Shown in pieces: positions 44,691 through 51,750 of a stretch of 64,000 bases of DNA (position 1 is its first letter; each line of letters starts with the position of its first letter). The stretch comes from Lactobacillus kimbladii (GTDB lineage Bacteria > Bacillota > Bacilli > Lactobacillales > Lactobacillaceae): NCBI RefSeq assembly GCF_014323605.1, contig NZ_SCMB01000001.1, positions 598,722 through 662,721 of the forward strand, given 5' to 3'. Below the pieces are notes generated by a model. It was not told the origin of the DNA. It searched no databases and saw only the letters and a program-made list of their open reading frames with translations. A program made the position numbers and the translations under genes.

Positions 44691-45044
44691 ATGAAAATAT
44701 CAGAAGTGGCTGAAAAAGTAGAATTAACCCCTGTAACACTCAGGTATTATGAAAAAATGGGTCTGATACCTGAAGTCAAAAAAGAGCACGGAGTTAGAAA
44801 CTATGAGGAAAAAGATCTTACCTGGATTAGTTTTATTAAGTGCATGCGTCAAGTTAAAATTCCAGTTAATGATTTGTTGGAATATACTAAATTGATGCAG
44901 CAGGGCAGTGATACTAAGAAACCCAGACGGCAAATTTTAGTCAAAGAATTGCATAGGTTAGAAAAGCAAGATCAGAACATTCAGGCTACAATTGTTCGTT
45001 TAAAAAATAAGATTAGTTTATACGACCAAGGGAAAATACAATAA
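44691..45044 (+). CDS. MerR-family regulator
   Basis: The 117-residue protein has the MerR winged helix (KISEVAEKVELTPVTLRYYEKMGL) and a C-terminal coiled coil of about 40 residues, without metal-binding cysteines in the usual places. Size and sequence are like the AdhR/aldehyde- or stress-responsive group. No co-transcribed target follows, because the next gene converges. The large palindrome upstream points to autoregulation. Confidence 0.88.
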   Translation: MKISEVAEKVELTPVTLRYYEKMGLIPEVKKEHGVRNYEEKDLTWISFIKCMRQVKIPVNDLLEYTKLMQQGSDTKKPRRQILVKELHRLEKQDQNIQATIVRLKNKISLYDQGKIQ

Positions 45045-45049
45045 GCTAA

Positions 45050-45916
45050 TTACCAGAGAAAGTTAACTAATAAACGGTCAACCTTAGTATTTTCGTGTAG
45101 TTTACTGTGTTGAGCGCGAGGTCCCCGTATTTCTTTTTCCTGATATGAGCGGGCGCGTTTACTGACTAAATAACGGTAGGAACGGGCAGAATTAACGGTA
45201 ACGTCACCATCACTGCCAGACCCCATATCACCATAGATATTCAGGACGTCAGCATTTTGAGGAAATTTTTTTCTTAAACTTAAAAGTTCGCGATATCCTG
45301 CACTCATTTTTTGCGGTTTGCCAGTGCGGCTTAAGACAGTTTTATTTGGTGCCCCTTGTTCTCCAATATAACCGTTATAATGGCCGGCAATTGAAACCTG
45401 TTTATTTAGGTTAGGCATGTGCGAATTAGTGGCATTATTGCGCAAGTAATAGGCAATTTGTAAATTACCCATTGAATGTCCTACTAAATTGATGCAATTA
45501 AAACGATACCTTTTTTGCAGTGCATTAATTACGTCTTTAATATAATTGCTGCTTTTGTTCATGGCAGCAATTTGATTATTTGTTCCAGCAAAAATGCTCT
45601 TATTATTTTGGAGGTTGACTTCAACTACCGGGTTTTTGGCCCGCTTTTTTATTGTCCCTATTAAGGTGACTTTACCATTAGAGCTAACATCGGCACGAAT
45701 AACAGAATTAGTAGCATGCTGTTTTTGGGCATAAGCGACCATGCTTTCTTCAGCATGGTAACTGCTGCCCCAGCCATGTACAAAAAGTGTTGGCGTATCG
45801 ATGCGAATGCTGGCACCATTTTCTTTTTGGTAGTTGTTTTTGAAGATGTAAACCGCAAGTAGCACTAACACTAATAGCAATGTGCTTGCTATGATAGTTT
45901 TACGTTTTCTGGTCAT
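45050..45916 (-). CDS. membrane-anchored alpha/beta hydrolase (DUF915)
   Basis: The 288-residue protein has an N-terminal membrane anchor (about 8-26) and an outward-facing alpha/beta hydrolase domain. The sequence TPTLFVHGWGSSYHAEESM marks the DUF915 family. Catalytic residues are Ser in GHSMG, probable Asp in SDGDVTV and His in AQHSKLH. It may be an esterase or lipase at the cell surface. It sits 36 bases downstream of the DXS-like gene and could be co-transcribed. Confidence 0.85.
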   Translation of the reverse strand: MTRKRKTIIASTLLLVLVLLAVYIFKNNYQKENGASIRIDTPTLFVHGWGSSYHAEESMVAYAQKQHATNSVIRADVSSNGKVTLIGTIKKRAKNPVVEVNLQNNKSIFAGTNNQIAAMNKSSNYIKDVINALQKRYRFNCINLVGHSMGNLQIAYYLRNNATNSHMPNLNKQVSIAGHYNGYIGEQGAPNKTVLSRTGKPQKMSAGYRELLSLRKKFPQNADVLNIYGDMGSGSDGDVTVNSARSYRYLVSKRARSYQEKEIRGPRAQHSKLHENTKVDRLLVNFLW

Positions 45917-45952
45917 TATTAATCAGCTCCTACTGTAGCCATAGTTTGCAGT

Positions 45953-47698
45953 TTATAAATTCTGCTGCACATCCGCCACAATTTGCTCAGTAGTTAAATG
46001 ATTTTGCTGGTAAATTTCTTTAACTGGAGTTTGGTCAGTATAAACGCGCTTTTGGCCGTAATTGAGCACTTTAACTTTTTCTTTGCCCAGATAAGAAGCC
46101 ACTTTTTGACCAAAACCACCATCTAGAGAGTTATCTTCAAGAGTAACAATTAATTGGTGATTAGCTGCTAACTGGTTCAGTGCTTGTTTGTCCAAAATAT
46201 TGGTAGAGAGTGGATTAACTAGGGTAGCTCCTAATTTAGTTGCCACGTCTTTACCTAATTGATAAAAATCTCCTAGTGCCAAAACTGCCACATCTTTACC
46301 TGGTTTAACTTGATACTTAATTTCTGAATAATCAGTCGCTACTGTTTGTTCGTCTGCATCTGGCACATTAGCCGGCATTTTAATAGCAACGGGGTGTTTT
46401 CTTTGGTTAATTGCCCACTTAATCATTGCTTTTTCTTCTTCTAGCGTAGTAGGAGCCAGGTAAATCCAGTTAGGCAAGTTAGAAATCATTACTTGGTCAA
46501 AGATGCCCAAGTGTGTCTTAGATTGATTAGAAATTCGTCCTCCCGCAACTAACATTACGACAGGCAGGTCATTGGCAGCCGTATCGTGAGAAAGTTGGTC
46601 AAAAGCACGTTGTAGGAAAGTAGAATTTTCCATTAGAACTGGAATGCCACCTTCTTTAGCAAAACCAGTAGCAAAAGCAACTGACTCTTGTTCAGCAATG
46701 CCCACATCAGTGTAATGATCGGGATATTCTTTTTTGAAATCTTCTAAGTCAAAAACACCCGGAATGGCCGCATCAATCGCCATGACATTTTTTCCTGCTT
46801 TAATTTCATTTTTAATCACATCGAGAGCAACTGAATTGGGAGTAGAACCCTGACTTTCTGGAGCAAGTGGCTGATCATCTTGCAAATTAAAGGGTGATAC
46901 CCAGTGGTGAGCTTCTTCATCATTGATTGCAGGCTCATAGCCCTTACCTTTAAGTGTATTGATGTGTAATAAAATTGGATGGTCTACATCTTTGACAGCT
47001 TTAAAAGCGGCAATCATATCAGCAAGGTTATTACCGTCTGCAACATAGCGGTAATCAAAGCCCATAGCTGTAAAAGGATTTTCTGCTGTCTGACCGTTTG
47101 AATCACGTAATTTCTTTAGAGCTGTCACTAAGCCGCCAACATTTTCATCAATTGACCATTGATTATCATTAACTACAACTACCAAGTTATGTTTTTCAAT
47201 GGCGGCATTGTTTAAACCTTCAAAAGCCAGTCCACCGGTCATTGAGCCGTCACCAATCAGTGCCATGATGTTCTCATGTTTGCCCATTAAGTCCCGTGCT
47301 TTAGCCATGCCTGTGGCTAGGGCAATAGAAGTAGAAGTGTGACCGATTGAATAATAATCATAAGGACTTTCATCTGGATTAGAATATGGGGTAACGTCTT
47401 CATAGTGGTCAGGATCAAGCCATGCCTGTGCCCGTCCTGTTAACATTTTATGGGGGTATGTTTGGTGGGAAACGTCCCAAATAATTTTATCTTGGGGAGC
47501 ATTAAAGACGTAATGATAGGCAATTGTAGCCTCCACAATTCCTAAATCGGGACCTAGATGCCCTCCTTCAACTGCATCTTTTTCTAAGATTAATGTTCTG
47601 ATTTCCTGGGCTAACTGTTCCATTTCGGAAATACTTAATTTTTTCAAATCTTTGGGTCCGGCAATCTGGTTTAGTAAAAAATCTTCATGTTTGTTCAT
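45953..47698 (-). CDS. DXS-like thiamine-diphosphate enzyme (orphan)
   Basis: The 581-residue protein follows 1-deoxy-D-xylulose-5-phosphate synthase in layout. His is in GGHLGPDLG, the ThDP motif is GDGSMTGG...NDN, the catalytic Glu is in VGIAEQESVAFATG and the Arg is in STFLQRAFDQ. It lacks about 40 residues relative to usual DXS (about 620). True DXS has His after AEQ; here it is Glu. Lactobacilli make isoprenoids by the mevalonate route, so this may serve thiamine or pyridoxal formation or act on another substrate. The ATG at 47698 follows AGGAGG. An Rgg-like gene is divergent. Confidence 0.8.
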   Translation of the reverse strand: MNKHEDFLLNQIAGPKDLKKLSISEMEQLAQEIRTLILEKDAVEGGHLGPDLGIVEATIAYHYVFNAPQDKIIWDVSHQTYPHKMLTGRAQAWLDPDHYEDVTPYSNPDESPYDYYSIGHTSTSIALATGMAKARDLMGKHENIMALIGDGSMTGGLAFEGLNNAAIEKHNLVVVVNDNQWSIDENVGGLVTALKKLRDSNGQTAENPFTAMGFDYRYVADGNNLADMIAAFKAVKDVDHPILLHINTLKGKGYEPAINDEEAHHWVSPFNLQDDQPLAPESQGSTPNSVALDVIKNEIKAGKNVMAIDAAIPGVFDLEDFKKEYPDHYTDVGIAEQESVAFATGFAKEGGIPVLMENSTFLQRAFDQLSHDTAANDLPVVMLVAGGRISNQSKTHLGIFDQVMISNLPNWIYLAPTTLEEEKAMIKWAINQRKHPVAIKMPANVPDADEQTVATDYSEIKYQVKPGKDVAVLALGDFYQLGKDVATKLGATLVNPLSTNILDKQALNQLAANHQLIVTLEDNSLDGGFGQKVASYLGKEKVKVLNYGQKRVYTDQTPVKEIYQQNHLTTEQIVADVQQNL

Positions 47699-47772
47699 TA
47701 TCAAGTGCCTCCTGCACTAATTTATTCAATCTTTATTAATAATTATAAAATACTTTCCTGTAAGAGTGAGCT

Positions 47773-47791
47773 AGCAATTGTGTGAATTGCT
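47773..47791. promoter_or_regulatory. inverted repeat in the DXS-like/rgg divergent region
   Basis: AGCAATT and AATTGCT flank GTGTG. It lies 75 bases upstream of the DXS-like gene and is a possible Rgg operator by position only. Confidence 0.4.
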
Positions 47792-47939
47792 CTCATCTGC
47801 AACATAAATTTATAATTATTAAAATTGTAGTACTTAAAGTTAAGGTTAAGTCAAATAGCAAACTAATTTTTTAATTAAATATCGGTTACACTATAGTTAC
47901 TAGGTAAATTTGAACATTGTGAAACCGAAAGGAATCAAA

Positions 47940-48791
47940 ATGACAATCGGAGAACTACTAAAAGAATTTCGCATTAGAAATTTAAAAACGCAAAAAGAGT
48001 GGACAGCGGGAATTGTTAGTCCTTCTTATTATTCAAAAGTAGAAAAAGGGATTCACCGCATTACTGCAGAAGATTTGCTGGCAATTCTAACTGCTAATCA
48101 GATTAAGCCGTGGGATTTTTTTAGTAAATTAAGTCCAGATCAAGCTCAGGATAATGCGGCTAGTTTTATAGAAGATGAAGTAAACAGGGCGTATTATCAA
48201 AATGACATTCAGAAAATTAGACAAATCAGGCAGTATGTAGCAGAGAGTGATTTCAAAGATCAAGAAAAAATGCTCTTGCTGATTGACTTTGAATTAGCTG
48301 ATGCGGAAAATAAGCTGGCAGATTTAAGTGAAGTTAAAAAAAGCAAACTGAAAAGCTGGCTCTTTGATCAAAATGATTTTGACGAAAAAGCATTGCGGAT
48401 CTATATTAATTTGATTCCTATTTATGATTTGAAAAGCAATTTGCTAATAGGTAAAAAGGTGGTTGAAAAATTAAAGAACGTTTCAAAGCCGCGCCAGCAA
48501 GAAGAACTATTAGGAGTGATTTGTAATCTCTTAATGATCTGCATTGAACAACAGGCTTATAATGAAGCGCGTTATTTTGTTAAAGCTGCTAAAAACGTTA
48601 AGACGAGGCCTGAATTGTTTTTTTTGAAAAATGTATTAGTATTGCTGGAAAATATGATCAGCTATCATTTTGAGCATAAGTCAGAATATTTATCTAAGTG
48701 CAAATGGGCTGTTAAAAATTTTACATTGCTGGGGATGCCGGAATATGGTGAACAAATAAAAATATTTTTTAATGAAAACCTAAATAAATAA
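47940..48791 (+). CDS. Rgg/MutR-like transcriptional regulator
   Basis: The 283-residue protein has an N-terminal XRE HTH (KTQKEWTAGIVSPSYYSKVE) and a helical repeat C-terminus, like Rgg regulators. The ATG at 47940 follows AAAGGA; an in-frame upstream start at 47910 has no ribosome site. It diverges from the DXS-like gene, which is its likely target. No peptide pheromone gene was seen nearby. Confidence 0.82.
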   Translation: MTIGELLKEFRIRNLKTQKEWTAGIVSPSYYSKVEKGIHRITAEDLLAILTANQIKPWDFFSKLSPDQAQDNAASFIEDEVNRAYYQNDIQKIRQIRQYVAESDFKDQEKMLLLIDFELADAENKLADLSEVKKSKLKSWLFDQNDFDEKALRIYINLIPIYDLKSNLLIGKKVVEKLKNVSKPRQQEELLGVICNLLMICIEQQAYNEARYFVKAAKNVKTRPELFFLKNVLVLLENMISYHFEHKSEYLSKCKWAVKNFTLLGMPEYGEQIKIFFNENLNK

Positions 48792-48865
48792 AAAACTTGC
48801 TTATTAAAGATAAGTTAGTGGTATGATTAAGTTGTTGAGAAAACGCTTTTATAAGGGAGATGTTA

Positions 48866-49732
48866 ATGATGAAAATAGGTTTTATTGGCACTGGCGTAAT
48901 GGGCAATGCAATTTGTCTAAATTTGTTAAAGGCCGGTCATCAGTTATGGGTCTATAACCGGACAAAAAGCAAGACGGATAATTTAATTGCTCAGGGTGCC
49001 ACTTGGTGTGATAATCCTAAAGCCGTTGTTGAACATGCAGACACGGTTTTTACAATTGTAGGTTTTCCAAAAGATGTTGAACAGGTTTATTTCGGCGATA
49101 ACGGCATTTTGCAGGCGGATGTCAAAGGTAAAAACCTGGTTGATATGACAACTTCAAAACCAGCTTTAGCACAAAAAATATTTGCTGCAGGTGAAAAGCA
49201 GGGTGCTAAAATACTGGATGCTCCTGTTTCTGGTGGTGACTTGGGCGCTAAAAATGGTACCTTGACCATCATGGTTGGTGGAGATGAATCTGCTTATCAA
49301 AACTTGGAACCTGTTTTTAAGGATTTCGGCAAGCAAGTTCACTATTTTGGACCAGCTGGTGCAGGTCAGAATACCAAAATGGCAAACCAGATTATGATTG
49401 CAGGTACGATGACTGGTATGACAGAAATGCTGGTTTATGCTAAAAAGGCAGGCCTTGATCTCACAGCAGTTATCAAAACCGTCGGTGCGGGTAGCGCTGC
49501 TAACTGGAGTCTAAGTAATTACGGTCCGAGAGTTTTAAAAGGTGACTATACCCCAGGCTTTTTCAGTAAACATTTTTTGAAAGATTTACGCATTGCTTTA
49601 GAGACAGCTAAAGAAATGAAAATTGAATTACCTGCTACTGAAGAAGCTAAAAAGTTATATGAGACTTTGGTTGATGAAAAGCATTTAGGCGACTTAGGTA
49701 CACAGGGATTGATCAAACTGTGGTGGCAGTAA
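48866..49732 (+). CDS. beta-hydroxyacid dehydrogenase (HIBADH family)
   Basis: The 288-residue enzyme oxidises a 3-hydroxyacid or reduces a semialdehyde such as tartronate or succinic semialdehyde. Motifs: nucleotide binding GFIGTGVMG, NRT after strand two (favouring NADP), the substrate signature DAPVSGGDLGAKNGTL, and the catalytic Lys in GAGQNTKMANQ. The start is one of two adjacent ATGs (48866 or 48869) after AAGGGAG. It is monocistronic. The true substrate is unknown. Confidence 0.87.
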   Translation: MMKIGFIGTGVMGNAICLNLLKAGHQLWVYNRTKSKTDNLIAQGATWCDNPKAVVEHADTVFTIVGFPKDVEQVYFGDNGILQADVKGKNLVDMTTSKPALAQKIFAAGEKQGAKILDAPVSGGDLGAKNGTLTIMVGGDESAYQNLEPVFKDFGKQVHYFGPAGAGQNTKMANQIMIAGTMTGMTEMLVYAKKAGLDLTAVIKTVGAGSAANWSLSNYGPRVLKGDYTPGFFSKHFLKDLRIALETAKEMKIELPATEEAKKLYETLVDEKHLGDLGTQGLIKLWWQ

Positions 49733-49752
49733 GTTTTAATTTTAAATAAACT

Positions 49753-49794
49753 AAAAACGGAATAGTTTCGTAATTGAAACTACTCCGCTTTTTT
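49753..49794. terminator. bidirectional terminator between dehydrogenase and B12 operon
   Basis: AAAAACGGAATAGTTTC and GAAACTACTCCGCTTTTTT pair with small mismatches. It can also end the pduO operon running the other way. Confidence 0.85.
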
Positions 49795-49807
49795 AATATG
49801 AGTAAGA

Positions 49808-50350
49808 TTATTTGATTTTACTTTTGACCTCTGGCACACCATCTAAGACGTTGGCGTAGCGCGCTAAGATAAAAAGATAATCTGACAGGCGATTGATATA
49901 TTTTAAACAAGCAGGAGCAAGTTTTTGCTCCTCAGCGTTCAACTTAGCCATTGAACGTTCTGCTCGTCTGGCCACTGTACGTGCATAATGCAGATGTGTG
50001 GCAGTAACCGAACCGCCAGGTAGAATGAAATGGGTTGTTTTAGGAATTTGTTCATTGAGGTTGTCGATTTCTTTTTCTAAATTCTCCACTTTTTCTGTCG
50101 TAATTTCTTCATGCCTTTTGACAACAATATCACTTTCAAGCTCATATAGGTCACGTTGCAGATTCTGTAAAGGATCATGCAATTTTTGACATTTGGCAGA
50201 CAAGTTGGCAATTACAACTCCGAGATATGAATCAAGCTCATCAATATCACCAACGGCGACAATTTGCAAATCATATTTAGGAACCATTTTACCGGTAACC
50301 TGTTTAGTGAAACCTTGATCGCCGACCTTGGTATAAATTTTAATTGTCAT
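49808..50350 (-). CDS. pduO: PduO-type ATP:cob(I)alamin adenosyltransferase
   Basis: The 180-residue cytosolic enzyme transfers adenosine from ATP to cob(I)alamin, making adenosylcobalamin. Signatures: TKVGDQGFT near the N-terminus, RTVARRAERSM and NRLSDYLFILARYAN near the C-terminus. It overlaps cbrT by 4 bases (ATGA). With nrdJ as first gene, it supplies the cofactor of that reductase. No propanediol-use genes are present. Confidence 0.93.
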   Translation of the reverse strand: MTIKIYTKVGDQGFTKQVTGKMVPKYDLQIVAVGDIDELDSYLGVVIANLSAKCQKLHDPLQNLQRDLYELESDIVVKRHEEITTEKVENLEKEIDNLNEQIPKTTHFILPGGSVTATHLHYARTVARRAERSMAKLNAEEQKLAPACLKYINRLSDYLFILARYANVLDGVPEVKSKIK

Positions 50351-50865
50351 AACAGCCTCCGTTTATAATGATCTAGAGCAATGTTTAGTGGTTTGTATAA
50401 AATGGGATAAAATACTAAATCACCAATTGCATGATAAGTGTCAAAGACTAGACTGCCGGCCCAATATGCTAAAAAGGCGTTAAAACCACCAAAAATAGAC
50501 ATACCGAAGTCGACAAAGCAGCCATATTCCCAGCCAAGAAAAACGGCGAGAATTAATTGTAAAGTAAAGTGTTTCTTAAGCGGTGTAAATTTACCTAGCA
50601 AAGCAACGGTTAAAACGCAACCGCCGTAAGCTAAAACCTGTGATACAGTCCAGATGCCAAAGCCTAAGTAAATGTTGGAGACGACCATGGTTAAAAGAGC
50701 TAAGGCAAAACCAAAACCAAAACCAATATTTAAAGTTACAATCATTAAGATATCAGTCACTGGTTGGACATTAGGTACAGGTATAATCTTAAAAATTCTT
50801 AGTGCCACGCACATGGCGGTTAAAATCGCTAGTAATGCTAACTTCTTGGTTGAATTACGTACCAT
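50347..50865 (-). CDS. cbrT: ECF transporter S component, probable cobalamin (CbrT)
   Basis: This 172-residue membrane protein has five or six helices and the start typical of ECF substrate-binding subunits, with LALLAILTAMCVALRIFKIIP. It would work with the shared EcfA-A'-T module encoded elsewhere. Cobalamin is inferred from the neighbours pduO and nrdJ and from the known CbrT of Lactobacillus delbrueckii. It lies 8 bases after the DUF4430 gene and overlaps pduO. Confidence 0.82.
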   Translation of the reverse strand: MVRNSTKKLALLAILTAMCVALRIFKIIPVPNVQPVTDILMIVTLNIGFGFGFALALLTMVVSNIYLGFGIWTVSQVLAYGGCVLTVALLGKFTPLKKHFTLQLILAVFLGWEYGCFVDFGMSIFGGFNAFLAYWAGSLVFDTYHAIGDLVFYPILYKPLNIALDHYKRRLL

Positions 50866-50873
50866 AGCAAACT

Positions 50874-51266
50874 TTAGAAGCCAGTTTTTGCTAAAGTAAA
50901 TTTAACCTTGTCTTTGTTTGCCAATTTTTGGATTGCTGCGCCTTTTTGGGCGAACTTACCATTAATTCTGTAAGTCCAATAGATTTTTTTACTTGGTTTT
51001 TGGCTCTTACCAGCAATAGAAGTAATAAAACCATTCGTACTCTTTACTTTCCAGCACTTTCTTAAACCGCGCATTACTGTTGAGTGCTTCGGCAATTTAA
51101 CAGTCTTCTTTTTGTAAGTCTTGTTGTGCACTTTCAGAGTATAAGTGACTTTAATCTTGCTACTGGCATCAACCTGCTGGACGTTTTGGGTTGTTTCATA
51201 GCCTGCAAACGTAAAGGTAAAAATAGTGGCAATTCCGGTTAAAACAGATAATTTGCTTTTTTTCAT
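50874..51266 (-). CDS. secreted DUF4430 protein, lipobox cysteine lost
   Basis: The 130-residue protein is a paralog of the next upstream gene product. Its signal sequence ends FTFAGY, with Tyr23 exactly where the partner has the lipid-bearing Cys23. A signal peptidase I site is possible after QQVDA. The DUF4430 domain (about 38-130) contains HSTVMRGLRKCWKV and KKIYWTYRINGKFAQKGA. DUF4430 resembles the C-terminal cap of transcobalamin and intrinsic factor, so it may bind B12 outside the cell. It could be released or stay tethered by its uncleaved signal. It has one Cys in the domain (RKCWKV), absent from the paralog. Confidence 0.8.
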   Translation of the reverse strand: MKKSKLSVLTGIATIFTFTFAGYETTQNVQQVDASSKIKVTYTLKVHNKTYKKKTVKLPKHSTVMRGLRKCWKVKSTNGFITSIAGKSQKPSKKIYWTYRINGKFAQKGAAIQKLANKDKVKFTLAKTGF

Positions 51267-51294
51267 ATAAAAACTCCCAATCTATAAATTTTTT

Positions 51295-51333
51295 GTGCAA
51301 GCACTAAAATATTTCGTACTTAGTCGCTTGCAC
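51295..51333. other. strong stem-loop between the two DUF4430 genes
   Basis: GTGCAAGCACTAA pairs with TTAGT-C-GCTTGCAC (one bulged base) around 12 bases. On the coding (minus) strand it is followed by AAAAAA, not T, so it is not a terminator for this operon. It may stabilise or process the mRNA, or separate expression of the two proteins. Confidence 0.65.
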
Positions 51334-51340
51334 GGACTTT

Positions 51341-51727
51341 TTACTTCATTTTGGCTAAAGTAAATTTGACTTTATCGTTACTTGCGACTTTTTGCTGGCT
51401 AGCACCTTTTGTGGCATATTTTCCGTTAACGGTGTAAGTCCAGTATATTTTCTTTTTGGCATTTTGCTTTTTACCATCAATTGCAGTAATGAAGCCTTTA
51501 TTGCTGTCTACCTTCCAGGCCTTTTTCAAACCAGTCATAACAGTAGACTTTTTAGGCACTTTGACTGTCTTTTTTTCTGTATCTTTTTTCGTAGCTAAAA
51601 CATAGCTAACAGAAATATTTTGGTTTGTTTTGGGCTTTTGCTGGGTCTGATTGTTCTGGCAACCAGATAAAGTAAAGGCAAAAATGGTTGCAACACTAGC
51701 AATTATTGGCAGCTTGCTTTTTTTCAT
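51341..51727 (-). CDS. DUF4430 lipoprotein, candidate surface B12 binder
   Basis: The 128-residue protein has a lipoprotein signal ending LSGC (Cys23), so it should be anchored outside the membrane. A Gln/Asn-rich linker leads to the DUF4430 domain (about 40-128) with KSTVMTGLKKAWKV and KKIYWTYTVNGKYATKGA. The operon context (nrdJ before, cbrT and pduO after) supports B12 capture and delivery to the ECF transporter. B12 binding is inferred from domain similarity, not shown. Confidence 0.85.
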   Translation of the reverse strand: MKKSKLPIIASVATIFAFTLSGCQNNQTQQKPKTNQNISVSYVLATKKDTEKKTVKVPKKSTVMTGLKKAWKVDSNKGFITAIDGKKQNAKKKIYWTYTVNGKYATKGASQQKVASNDKVKFTLAKMK

Positions 51728-51750
51728 AATTATAATTTCGCCTACTTAAA

